Source: an uncultured Bacteroidota bacterium (GTDB lineage: Bacteria; Bacteroidota; Bacteroidia; Bacteroidales; P3). Taken from it: 64,000 bases of DNA. Position numbers and translations under genes: made by a program. The stretch spans positions 243,102-307,101 of the forward strand of contig CADALO010000003.1 of assembly GCA_902788805.1 (NCBI GenBank), in the 5' to 3' direction. Numbering within the stretch: position 1 is the first letter of the stretch; each line of letters begins with the position of its first letter. The notes below the pieces were generated by a model, which worked only from the letters and a program-made list of their open reading frames with translations, did no database searches and was not told the origin of the DNA. Positions 21,545 through 29,053 of this stretch are shown here, one piece after another.

Positions 21545-21574
21545 AAAGAGGCGTCCGCAACAGGACGCCTCTTT
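21545..21574. terminator. Bidirectional terminator
   Basis: A 12-bp perfect stem (AAAGAGGCGTCC / GGACGCCTCTTT), loop of 6, flanked by A-rich sequence on the left and T-rich on the right. It separates hydE (+) from the convergent coiled-coil gene (-). Confidence 0.92.
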
Positions 21575-21594
21575 GGTTTTGCATTGGAGAGGTG

Positions 21595-22329
21595 TTATTC
21601 GCCCACCTGTTGCTGGTAGCTATTGACTTTGTCCTCTGTCGAGCGAACGGCCTCGTCAGCGGCATTGACTTTCTCCTGGGCGTCGCCCATCTTGCCTTTG
21701 TTCTTGTCAATGTTGGCGTTGAGCTTTTCGATGTCTTTCTTGCAAGCCTCGATTTTGCTCTGATACTTGGCGATTTCAGCCTCTTTCTTGGCTATCTTCT
21801 CCTGGTCGGAGGCGATGCTCTTCTCAATCTTTGCCACGGCAGCGGCGGCTTTGGCCTGGTCTTTCTGAGCCTTTTGAAGATTCTTCTGCTCGGCACTCAT
21901 ATTCTGCTGTGCCTCGAATTTGCTCACATAGCGAGGCAGGTTCTCGGCGAAGGTGCGCACATTGTTGTTAAGCTCATTCTGGCTGATGGTCAGGTTGGGC
22001 GACTTGGCGAAGAGAGTGACAACGGTGACGCGGTCTTTCTTCTTGCCTTGCTCTTCGACCTTTGCATAGAAGTCTACCGGCTGGGCATAGATGGCATCAA
22101 AGGTCTGGTTGAGGACAGCCATATAGCCATTGGTCTTGGTGGCTTTGACCGACGATTCTTTGAACCTCTGTGTAAGGGCATCGGCAACAGTGACTTTGTC
22201 TTGCTGCAGGGTGACGGTGAATGCCGGGACTGTAAAGTCGCCATATTGAATGGTGGTTTCCTGCACGCTCTGTGCTTTAAGGCCTGCCATCATTGTGAGG
22301 GCAAGCACGAACAATGATAATCTTTTCAT
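21595..22329 (-). CDS. Exported coiled-coil protein of unknown function
   Basis: A 244-aa protein with a signal peptide (MKRLSLFVLALTMMAGLKAQ), a globular part of about 110 residues (QETTIQYGDFTVPAFTVTL..., KVTVADALTQRF) and a long coiled coil (about 135-240) rich in K, E, A and Q, for example KKEAEIAKYQSKIEACKKD. Periplasmic. It resembles no family I can name with certainty; the coiled coil suggests a scaffold or envelope-spanning role. It follows the small lipoprotein gene by 11 bp and ends at the bidirectional terminator. Confidence 0.72.
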   Translation of the reverse strand: MKRLSLFVLALTMMAGLKAQSVQETTIQYGDFTVPAFTVTLQQDKVTVADALTQRFKESSVKATKTNGYMAVLNQTFDAIYAQPVDFYAKVEEQGKKKDRVTVVTLFAKSPNLTISQNELNNNVRTFAENLPRYVSKFEAQQNMSAEQKNLQKAQKDQAKAAAAVAKIEKSIASDQEKIAKKEAEIAKYQSKIEACKKDIEKLNANIDKNKGKMGDAQEKVNAADEAVRSTEDKVNSYQQQVGE

Positions 22330-22340
22330 ATTGTGCTGTT

Positions 22341-22679
22341 TTATAAATTGCTTAGCGAATATACGTTTTCAAACATCTGCTTTGTCTCATTGCTCATATC
22401 CGATTTGCGGACTTCCTCAATGAACATAGCCGAGAATGCCTTTGAAGATTTCTCGTCGGAATACTTCTTGTCGTACTCATTCATCAGCTCTTCGAGTTCG
22501 GTATAGCAACTGTTGAATTTGTCAAGTATTTCGGCATCCACTTCTTTGCTTTCGACGATTGAATAGCATTGTTCTGTTTTGTGTGTCAGGCGTTTGACGT
22601 CACGCCTCATATTGGTTTTGCAGGCACTGAGCGTCATTATGACGACCACGATGCATATAGCTGATAATGTCTTTTTCAT
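22341..22679 (-). CDS. Small lipoprotein, helical
   Basis: A 112-aa protein with lipoprotein signal MKKTLSAICIVVVIMTLSAC (Cys20 lipidation) and a strongly charged helical mature region rich in E and K, with one additional Cys pair region (EQCYSIVE, NSCYTELEEL). No family recognised. It is the first gene of a two-gene unit with the coiled-coil protein downstream and has its own promoter at 22731-22760. Confidence 0.72.
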   Translation of the reverse strand: MKKTLSAICIVVVIMTLSACKTNMRRDVKRLTHKTEQCYSIVESKEVDAEILDKFNSCYTELEELMNEYDKKYSDEKSSKAFSAMFIEEVRKSDMSNETKQMFENVYSLSNL

Positions 22680-22730
22680 ACTGTTGAAAACTAATGTGTT
22701 GTGATTTATGTTGCTTGCTTAAATATTTTG

Positions 22731-22760
22731 CAAATATACAAAAAAAAAGTAACTATGCAA
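22731..22760 (-). promoter_or_regulatory. Promoter: TTG-N19-TATATTTG (minus)
   Basis: Minus-strand -7 TATATTTG (22731-22738) with TTG (22758-22760) 19 bp upstream. It sits 52 bp ahead of the lipoprotein ATG at 22679. Confidence 0.7.
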
Positions 22761-22782
22761 TATATTCTCCATTAAAACAACA

Positions 22783-22816
22783 AAAAAACGGGCCGCTTTA
22801 ATGCTGCCCGCTTTTA
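22783..22816 (-). terminator. Terminator of PepSY-like gene
   Basis: On the minus strand, CGGGCAGC-ATTAAA-GCGGCCCG (one mismatch) then TTTTTTTG. It follows the gene ending at 22841. Confidence 0.8.
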
Positions 22817-22840
22817 TGCTTATGTGAAATGCAGTGCAAA

Positions 22841-23314
22841 TCAGAGCTCTATCTCGTCAATATATTTGCCGTCGATCTCGAAGTTCATCAGGTGCATCTT
22901 CTTCCATTTCTTTACGAATAAACCTTTGCGCTGGCCGACAAGTACCTGATAGGTCATTTTGTTCTTGATTAGCAGTGCGTAGAACTCTTTGACTTTGTAG
23001 CCAGGGTGGGCCTCGTGGATCTTGTCAAGTATGTTGTGCGGATAGACTTTCTCTTCGATGTACCAGCGAGTCTCGGTTCCTTTGGGCGAGAAGCGGTAAG
23101 CCGTTTCGGTGCCGTTGTCGTTCACAAAGCGTGCATCGTAAACCAAAGTGTCAATGATTCTCCACTCAACTTTGTTGATATTGCCTGCCTGACGGTGGAA
23201 GTCTTTTACATAGCGTTCAGGTACGTCGTTTTCGGAAACACTTTTGCCACTTTGGGCGAAAAGGAGCGTTTGGCAGAGCAACAATGCTGTTGCAAATATT
23301 AATATCTTTTTCAT
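22841..23314 (-). CDS. Exported PepSY-like / DUF2874-type protein
   Basis: A 157-aa protein with signal peptide MKKILIFATALLLCQTLLFAQ, then a compact domain: VPERYVKDFHRQAGNINKVEW, YDARFVNDNGTETAYRFSPKG and IEEKVYPHNILDKIHEAHPGYKVKEFY. The pattern (a helix 'PxxVxxxFxxxyP...', a W in 'VEW', then strand pairs) resembles the PepSY-like/BLIP-type putative beta-lactamase-inhibitor-like proteins of Bacteroidetes. Periplasmic, function unknown. It has its own consensus promoter (23358-23388) and terminator. Confidence 0.75.
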   Translation of the reverse strand: MKKILIFATALLLCQTLLFAQSGKSVSENDVPERYVKDFHRQAGNINKVEWRIIDTLVYDARFVNDNGTETAYRFSPKGTETRWYIEEKVYPHNILDKIHEAHPGYKVKEFYALLIKNKMTYQVLVGQRKGLFVKKWKKMHLMNFEIDGKYIDEIEL

Positions 23315-23357
23315 TTTTAGTATTTTGTTGTGATTATTATCTGTTGTTTACAAAGTA

Positions 23358-23388
23358 CAAATATACTAATAATTGTTTAACACGCAAA
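23358..23388 (-). promoter_or_regulatory. Promoter: TTTG-N19-TATATTTG (minus)
   Basis: Minus strand: -33 TTTG (23385-23388) and -7 TATATTTG (23358-23365) with exactly 19 bp between them, 44 bp upstream of the ATG at 23314. It lies just behind the trmH-like stop at 23395. Confidence 0.8.
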
Positions 23389-23394
23389 AGATTT

Positions 23395-24108
23395 TTACAA
23401 ATTAAGTTTTTCTACTACGTTTTTAAGCACGTTTTTGCCGTCGCGTATCACCTGCAAGCTCCAGTAGAGCTTCAGCTCGAGCTGCTGCTCAGGAGTGAGT
23501 TGCCAATTGATGTCAGGTTCTTTACGCATCCGCTCAGTGGTGCTGAAAAGGCTCAGGGCTGCGCACACCGAAATGTTGAACGACTCGGTGAAGCCGTACA
23601 TCGGTATCTTGACGTAGGCGTCGGCCAGGTCGATGGCTTCCTGTGTCAGGCCCGTCAGCTCAGTGCCGAACAGCAGTGCCGTGGGCTGGGTCAGGTCAAG
23701 GTCGCCAATCATTGTGTCGTTCTCGTGCGGCAGTGTGGCGACAATACGGTAGCCCTTGTTGTGCAAGGTGTCGCAGGCCTCCTTGATGGTGCCGTATTTG
23801 TAGAAGTCAACCCATTTCGAGCTGCCCACAGCCACGTCGCCGGCTGGGTTGAAGCGGTTGTGGTTCTCCACTATGTGCACATCCTGCACGCCGAAGCAGT
23901 CGCAACTGCGCAGCACGGCACTGGCGTTGTGCGGCTGATAGATGTCCTCCAGCAGCACAGTGATATGTCGTGTGCGGTGCTGCACAAGACGGTCGAACAG
24001 CCCGCGTTTGTTGTCGGAAAAGAGCTCGGCAAGCGCCTCGTACAGCTGCTGCTTCTGCTCGTAGGTGTATTGGTCGAAAAGACCTTTGTCTATTGTTCTT
24101 TCTGGCAT
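23395..24108 (-). CDS. trmH: SpoU/TrmH-family tRNA/rRNA 2'-O-methyltransferase
   Basis: A 237-aa SPOUT methyltransferase. It shows HITVLLEDIYQPHNASAVLRSCDCFGV (motif 1, with the Asn and Arg of NASAVLR), VATLPHENDTMIGDL, ALLFGTELTGLTQEAI (motif 2) and IPMYGFTESFNISVCAALSLF (motif 3), which form the SAM-binding trefoil knot. The TrmH subtype (Gm18 of tRNA) is suggested by the N-terminal and C-terminal extensions, but other 2'-O-ribose targets are possible. It is the last gene of the kce-pad-tatD-GT2-trmH run, 36 bp after the glycosyltransferase. Confidence 0.88.
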   Translation of the reverse strand: MPERTIDKGLFDQYTYEQKQQLYEALAELFSDNKRGLFDRLVQHRTRHITVLLEDIYQPHNASAVLRSCDCFGVQDVHIVENHNRFNPAGDVAVGSSKWVDFYKYGTIKEACDTLHNKGYRIVATLPHENDTMIGDLDLTQPTALLFGTELTGLTQEAIDLADAYVKIPMYGFTESFNISVCAALSLFSTTERMRKEPDINWQLTPEQQLELKLYWSLQVIRDGKNVLKNVVEKLNL

Positions 24109-24144
24109 TGGAATCGATTAGAGTTTGGGTTTGGAATACATTGT

Positions 24145-24933
24145 TTACCAGACATTGTCGAAGTCTTCAGCCTCACGCACCTTCGGGTCGCGCTGCCATT
24201 CCAGCACTTTGGCGTACTTGAGGTAGCTGTTTTGGGCAATGGAGAGTGTCAGGCTCAAGCCGTCGATACCGCCTAATATGCCGCCGCGCACGAAATAGTT
24301 GACCAGAAAAGCACCCAATCCGTGCGTCACGGGCGACCAACGATGCACTTTCTTGCCGCTGAGGTACAGTATCTTGGCCCCGCGACTGCTGTAGTTGCGT
24401 CCAGGCTTGGCAAAAAGTTCGCCGGTGTTGCGATAGCGGTAGTGAATCAGGTCGGCCTTCACGCGCAGCGTATTGTCTGTAGGCACGTGCGAATGCTGCT
24501 TTACAGGGCAGAACTGCAGCTTGTCGTGGCGGTAAAGCCTTACAAGCCAGTCGGGGTACCAGCGACAGCATTTCACCCAGCGGCTGCCCACATAGTTGCG
24601 TCGCCGCAGCGCAAAGCCGTCGTAAGGCATCTGCTCAAAGTCGGTCTTCTCAATAAACTCCACCAGTTCCGGTGTCAGTCTCTCGTCGGCGTCGATGCTC
24701 AGCACCCAGTTGTTTTTCACATACTTGAGCGCTACATTCTTCTGTATGCCGTCACCCAGATAGGGCTGCAGCACGACGCGCGCGCCGGCTTGCTCGGCAA
24801 GGGCCACGGTGTTGTCGCTGCTCATTGAGTCGACCACAACCACCTCGTCGCACACCTGTTGCAGCGAGCGGATGGCCTCCTGTATGTTGCCCTCTTCGTT
24901 GAGGGTTGTAATAATGCCTGATATTGGTTTCAT
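24145..24933 (-). CDS. Family 2 glycosyltransferase (LPS core WaaE/KdtX type)
   Basis: A 262-aa GT-A fold glycosyltransferase. The nucleotide-binding N-terminus is ISGIITTLNEEGNIQEAI and the metal-binding region is VLSIDADERLTPEL (DADE, about residue 83). The conserved GSRWVKCCRWYPDWLVRLYRHDK segment and a C-terminal hydrophobic patch (FLVNYFVRGGILGG) match the LPS-core beta-glucosyltransferase-like group of Bacteroidetes. It probably acts at the cytosolic face of the inner membrane on lipid A-core or a surface glycan. It overlaps the tatD-like gene by 4 bp. Confidence 0.88.
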   Translation of the reverse strand: MKPISGIITTLNEEGNIQEAIRSLQQVCDEVVVVDSMSSDNTVALAEQAGARVVLQPYLGDGIQKNVALKYVKNNWVLSIDADERLTPELVEFIEKTDFEQMPYDGFALRRRNYVGSRWVKCCRWYPDWLVRLYRHDKLQFCPVKQHSHVPTDNTLRVKADLIHYRYRNTGELFAKPGRNYSSRGAKILYLSGKKVHRWSPVTHGLGAFLVNYFVRGGILGGIDGLSLTLSIAQNSYLKYAKVLEWQRDPKVREAEDFDNVW

Positions 24934-25535
24934 TGTCCGAATAACGCGATGTAGTTCTGTTTTATTGTGTCCGAAAGCCGCTCGATGTCGATACCCAGCG
25001 TTTCGGATGCCGCCCTGTAGACGTCGGCTATGCCGGCATCGCTTTCGTCGGTCTCCAGCAGGAAAGGGTAGGGATTGTCCCTCAGACTGTTGCGCACCTT
25101 CTGACGCTTCGGGTCAAGCAGGGCTGCGCCGTACGAAACCCAGATGCCGGCCCTGAAAAGCTGCGCGGCAAGCTGTGCGCTGCCCGTAAATCCGTGCACA
25201 ACCCAGATGCGCCCGGTGTGCCCTTTGCGCAGCTCCAGCAATTCGTTGAAGGCGCGCACGCAATGTATCACCATAGGCTTCCTTAGTTCGTCGGCAATGC
25301 GTATCTGCCAGTCGAACAGCCGCAGCTGCGTCTGCCAGTCGCACTTGCACACCTTGTCCAGTCCGCATTCGCCTATAATCTCGGCCTCGTCGAACTCTTT
25401 GCCGTAAGCCTCGCGGAATGCCTCCGGCGATGTCGCGTCCTCCTCATCGGCGCGCCACGGGTGAATACCAAAACTGCGGGGGGTGACGACACCCTCCGCA
25501 GTCTTACGGTGTGTATGGAAGTCAATCAAAACCAT
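24930..25535 (-). CDS. TatD-family metal-dependent hydrolase
   Basis: A 201-aa TIM-barrel hydrolase, shorter than canonical TatD (about 260 aa). Visible motifs: LIDFHTH (first metal site), GIHPW, IIGECGLDK (bridging Glu), MVIHCVRAFNELL, WVVHGFTGS and LLETDES (final Asp). All main metal ligands are kept. TatD proteins are 3'-5' DNA exonucleases or related phosphoesterases. The start codon overlaps the stop of the upstream deiminase gene by one base (TAATG) and the end overlaps the glycosyltransferase by 4 bp. Confidence 0.88.
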   Translation of the reverse strand: MVLIDFHTHRKTAEGVVTPRSFGIHPWRADEEDATSPEAFREAYGKEFDEAEIIGECGLDKVCKCDWQTQLRLFDWQIRIADELRKPMVIHCVRAFNELLELRKGHTGRIWVVHGFTGSAQLAAQLFRAGIWVSYGAALLDPKRQKVRNSLRDNPYPFLLETDESDAGIADVYRAASETLGIDIERLSDTIKQNYIALFGQ

Positions 25536-27589
25536 TACTTGACAACCAAGCGGCGAATGACGCGCTCGTTCTTGTTCTGGAACACGACATTGTAGATGCC
25601 GCTGCCAAGCTTGCTGGTGTTGACATTGTAGACGATGTCGCCCTGGGCGTTGAGCGTAGAGCGGTGGGCTATGCGGCCCATCAGGTCGACGATCAGCACC
25701 TCATACTGCTCACTGCCTTTCAGACTGATCTCGATGCTGCTGTGGTCGGCGGCGGGGTTGGGGTAGAACTGTCCGAAGGTCTCCTCCTCGGCGGCGTTGA
25801 TGCCGACGGCGGGGTTGTGGCCTAAATAGAAGGTGTAGCAGCCGCCCTGCGAAGCAGTCATAGGTTTGGTGATAGTCTTGCCGTTGTTGCTGGTGGCGCT
25901 GATGTAGTATTCAACGGTGGTGTAGCCTTCGCCATTGGAAGTCATAGTGCTGGTCGGAATGCTGCCGCTGAAGCTGTTGTCGGTACCGGCGGTTAGCGTT
26001 GCCTCCTGCCAGCTGCCGCCATTGGCGCGGTAAACGACCTTGGCGCTCTGTATGCCGCTCTTGTTGGTGATGGTGGCAGTGATGGGAGCGTTGGTGCCCT
26101 GGTAAGCATCTTCGGTGTTGCCGGTGATGGAGGGGTGCAGAATGCGCACGGGGTTGTCGGCAGGAATCTGCTTGGTGATGCAGTGGATGGCGCCGCCGCT
26201 GCCGTCAAAGCTGCGCACGTCGATGGGATAGATGATGTAGCCCGGATAGGCGGCACGCACCGAGTCGATGCGCAGACGGTCCCATTCCGCGCTGGGCTGG
26301 CCGTTGGTCACTGCCGAGAAGCAGGGCTGCACGATGACGTTGTTCACGAAGGTGTGGTTGCTGTAGGTGCGGGTAAAGTTGTTGTTGTAGTTCGTCTGGC
26401 TGGCGAAATAGCCGCCGTTGTTGGTGCACGGGAAGGGGATGTAGTGCTTCTTGAAACCGTTGCCGAACACGCTGGCGTAGCTGCACAGGGTGTCTATGTT
26501 CTTGGCAGCCGTCTTGTAGTCGGTCCAGCTGCTGTAGTGCTCGGGGAATTTGGAGAAGACAAACTCGTTCTCGTCCCACATATCGCAGTAGAGGTCAAGG
26601 TGGCCCGTGCCGCCGTCGTATCTGAAGGCCGGCAGGATGTGGGCTCCGCGCGGACCCATAATGTGGGCCAGCGAGTCGCGCACCTGTGCCTGCGTCAGGG
26701 GCGTTTTGTTCTCATAGTTGATAGTGCTGGGGTTGACACCGTCCCAGGTCAGCTGGCCGTAGTTGTCGGCATTGTTGCTGTAGAGGGCGTCGCTGCTCAG
26801 CACCATTCCTGCGCCGTCGACAACGCAGTTGCCGCCTTCCCACTCAATCTGGGTGATATAGTTCGGGATGCCCATCTGCTCCTCTATCAGCGAGGGCAGC
26901 GAGTCGTCCAATGCACGGCCGGGATAGTACATAAAGTCGACCATCGCCACGTCGTCCTGGTCGCCATAGTAGAAGGCGATGGGGCCGCAGTCGCGGAACC
27001 AGAACGAGTTGCCGGCACCAACAATCCACTTCAGATTGTTGCTGCGCAGGTCCATACGCTGCAGCTTGCGCTTCACGATGTTGCTGTCTTCGGCATTCTC
27101 AATGCGCACCCACGCCTCCGCGCCGCCCATCTGGATGGCATCCATCAGGTAGAAGAACACATTGGCAAAGGTTGTGTTGCTCGTGTCGGGCACGGCGATG
27201 TAGGGGCCGCCGCCCTGCTGGTTGTAGTAGCTGCCGTTGTAGTAGTCGGCATAGCCCGTAACCTGCGGGTCGGCAAACCAGTTGCCGTCGTTCTCGTGGC
27301 CGGGCACAAGGTGGTCGTAATAGCAGGTGACAACTATGGCCTTCACCTCCTCCCATTCGCCGGGGAACCAGCTGCCTTCGGGCAGTTGCAGGCCGGCCGA
27401 CTTCGGGGCGTTGGCGGCGGCTTTGGGGGCCGACAAGGGCTTGTTGTTCTTCAGGTGCAGCTGTGCGGCATCGCGCTTGTGCATTGTTTGCAGCATTTGC
27501 TGGCGCATCTGCTGGCGATCGCTGTTCTCCTGGGCTGTCACGGTGCCGAGAACCAGCAGGCTCAAAACTGAGACTAAAATCTTCCTCAT
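25535..27589 (-). CDS. T9SS-secreted peptidylarginine/agmatine-deiminase-like protein
   Basis: A 684-aa exported enzyme. The signal peptide is MRKILVSVLSLLVLGTVTAQ. A guanidino-group hydrolase domain (PAD_porph/agmatine deiminase fold) spans about 65-480. Catalytic residues appear in order: Asp200 in SFWFRDCGP, His330 and Asp332 in GGTGHLDLY, Asn near 411 in TYSNHTF, and the nucleophile Cys470 in GGAIHCITKQ. An Ig-like domain (about 485-595) follows, then a type A T9SS sorting domain (FYPNPAADHSSIEI ... RRLVVK). This is the architecture of Porphyromonas peptidylarginine deiminase, which citrullinates C-terminal arginines. Whether the substrate here is protein arginine or agmatine cannot be told, though secretion favours a peptide or protein. 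Confidence 0.87.
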   Translation of the reverse strand: MRKILVSVLSLLVLGTVTAQENSDRQQMRQQMLQTMHKRDAAQLHLKNNKPLSAPKAAANAPKSAGLQLPEGSWFPGEWEEVKAIVVTCYYDHLVPGHENDGNWFADPQVTGYADYYNGSYYNQQGGGPYIAVPDTSNTTFANVFFYLMDAIQMGGAEAWVRIENAEDSNIVKRKLQRMDLRSNNLKWIVGAGNSFWFRDCGPIAFYYGDQDDVAMVDFMYYPGRALDDSLPSLIEEQMGIPNYITQIEWEGGNCVVDGAGMVLSSDALYSNNADNYGQLTWDGVNPSTINYENKTPLTQAQVRDSLAHIMGPRGAHILPAFRYDGGTGHLDLYCDMWDENEFVFSKFPEHYSSWTDYKTAAKNIDTLCSYASVFGNGFKKHYIPFPCTNNGGYFASQTNYNNNFTRTYSNHTFVNNVIVQPCFSAVTNGQPSAEWDRLRIDSVRAAYPGYIIYPIDVRSFDGSGGAIHCITKQIPADNPVRILHPSITGNTEDAYQGTNAPITATITNKSGIQSAKVVYRANGGSWQEATLTAGTDNSFSGSIPTSTMTSNGEGYTTVEYYISATSNNGKTITKPMTASQGGCYTFYLGHNPAVGINAAEEETFGQFYPNPAADHSSIEISLKGSEQYEVLIVDLMGRIAHRSTLNAQGDIVYNVNTSKLGSGIYNVVFQNKNERVIRRLVVK

Positions 27590-27601
27590 ATCTATGCTGT
27601 T

Positions 27602-28432
27602 TTATCTTTTTCTGAGACTTAATATTTCGCGGGCCTCGTCGCTGGTGGCCACCTGGCGGCCCAGCAGCTTGGCCATACGCACCACTTTGTCTACCAGCTC
27701 GCCGTTGCTCTTGGCCAGCACGCCGCGCTCCAGATAGAGGTTGTCCTCGAAGCCCACGCGCACGTTGCCGCCCATAACGATGGCAGGAGCGGCCAGCGTG
27801 AAGGCGTGGCGGCCGATGCCGGTGGCGGTCCAGGTGCTGCCGGCCGGAATCTTGTTCACCAACCAGCAGAGGTTGTCGACGGTTGCAGGGGTGCAGCCGG
27901 GAACGCCGAGCACGAAGTTGAACTGCATCGGGTTGCCGGGCACCTCGCCCTTCTTGGCCATAGTGAGGATGGTGTCGAGGTGACCCATCTCGAAGCACTC
28001 GTATTCGGGCTTGATACCCTTCTCAATCATACGCTTGCCGAAAGCGCGCATCGTGGGCATCGTGTTGTCGAAAATCTCGTCGCCGAAGTTGCAGGTACCG
28101 CAGTCGAGGGTGGCCATCTCGGGGATGGGGGTGGTGTTGGTCGAGTCCAGACGCTCGTCGGGAGTCATACCCACGGCACCGCCGGTCGAAGGGATAAGGA
28201 TGACGTTGGGGCACTCTTTCAGAATGGCCTCGGTGCACTCCTGGAAACGCACGTGGCTCTGGGTCGGCTTGCCGTCGTCCTCGCGCACGTGGAGGTGAAC
28301 TATGGCAGCGCCGGCATCGACGGCACTCTTGGCTTCGCGTACAATCTCCTCAACGGTATAGGGCACATTGGGGTTCTGCTCTTTGGTTACTTCTGCACCG
28401 CAAATGGCGGCAGTGATGATCAGTTTTTCCAT
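27602..28432 (-). CDS. kce: 3-keto-5-aminohexanoate cleavage enzyme (BKACE family)
   Basis: A 276-aa TIM-barrel protein of the BKACE family (formerly DUF849). It begins MEKLIITAAICGAEVTKEQNP and has AAIVHLHVREDDGKPTQ (metal-binding His residues), LIPSTGGAVGMTPDERL, EMATLDCGTCNFG and WTATGIGRHAFTLAAPAIVMGGNVRVGFEDN. Kce condenses 3-keto-5-aminohexanoate with acetyl-CoA in lysine fermentation; the close match to Kce-type motifs favours this over other BKACE activities. No other lysine-fermentation gene (kamA, kamD/E, kdd, kal) is in the window. It is the first gene of a five-gene run, 12 bp before the deiminase gene. Confidence 0.85.
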   Translation of the reverse strand: MEKLIITAAICGAEVTKEQNPNVPYTVEEIVREAKSAVDAGAAIVHLHVREDDGKPTQSHVRFQECTEAILKECPNVILIPSTGGAVGMTPDERLDSTNTTPIPEMATLDCGTCNFGDEIFDNTMPTMRAFGKRMIEKGIKPEYECFEMGHLDTILTMAKKGEVPGNPMQFNFVLGVPGCTPATVDNLCWLVNKIPAGSTWTATGIGRHAFTLAAPAIVMGGNVRVGFEDNLYLERGVLAKSNGELVDKVVRMAKLLGRQVATSDEAREILSLRKR

Positions 28433-28519
28433 ATAAATCTCTGTTTAATAATTTATCAATTTGTTTATGGCCTTGACAGATAGGGCGTTGCTAACGCCGT
28501 CCGTCGCGGTCCAAATATG

Positions 28520-28527
28520 CAAAGATA
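28520..28527 (-). promoter_or_regulatory. -7 box of the kce operon (minus)
   Basis: TATCTTTG on the minus strand, 87 bp ahead of the kce ATG. No consensus -33. The leader carries a short hairpin at 28484-28498. Confidence 0.55.
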
Positions 28528-28684
28528 CACTTTTTTTCCGACATTCGGACTGCCTTGCGGCAAAAAATCTGACTGTCATTGTTAAGTTGTTGCAATGCAA
28601 ACGTTTATCGCTCTTCAAGGCCCCGCTGGTTTGCCTCTAAAAATCCGCCATTCCCTAACCGCCTCAAAACCAGCCTTTCGCCCT

Positions 28685-28783
28685 ACCAACTCCGGTCGTT
28701 GTACAATATATGTACAATAGTTGTACAATACTTGTACAATTGGTAAACGTACAAATATTGTACAAGTATTGTACATATATTGT
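28685..28783. repeat. 11-mer hairpin, partly decayed copy
   Basis: Left end ACCAACTCCGGTCG is intact, followed by TTGTACAATAT, ATGTACAATAG and TTGTACAATAC units. The centre CAATTGGTAAACGTACAAATA is the reverse complement of the centre at 6566, so the element is inverted relative to that one. The right terminal repeat is replaced by TGAGGATGAATTGGT. Confidence 0.9.
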
Positions 28784-28928
28784 GAGGATGAATTGGTTAT
28801 GGTGTTGTGTTGTGGTTTGGTGTTTATTGGTTGAAAATAAGTTGTATATCGCTTTTTATTTAAAGCAATAGTTTAGATTTAGCAAAAATTAACATTTTTG
28901 AAATCACTCTTGGTTTGGGGAAGAATGT

Positions 28929-29022
28929 GGGGCGTACACAGGGGTACGCCCCTACGGATTTGAAATTCTTTTCTCCGCTTTTCCCCCCTCTAAGTTAGAG
29001 GGGGTGCCCCGCAGGGGCGGGG
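28929..29022. repeat. Two GC-rich dispersed palindromes
   Basis: GGGGCGTAC-acaggg-GTACGCCCC at 28929-28952 and a palindrome of CCCCCTCTAA and its complement at 28984-29004, directly followed by GCCCCGC/GGGGCGG. They look like intergenic repeat modules; I see no second copy inside this window. Confidence 0.7.
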
Positions 29023-29053
29023 GCGTGTGTTTTTTCCGCTTTCCGCTTTCCGC

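Larger units (their letters stand above)
28433..29053. other. Intergenic region with palindromic repeats
   Basis: About 620 bp between kce and pdxK-like (both minus). It contains the kce leader with a GGCGTT-GCT-AACGCC hairpin (28484-28498), a -7 box (28520-28527), an 11-mer hairpin (28685-28783), two GC-rich dispersed palindromes (28929-28952 and 28984-29022) and TTTCCGC 7-mers (29030-29052) running into the end of pdxK. No gene seen. Confidence 0.8.
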
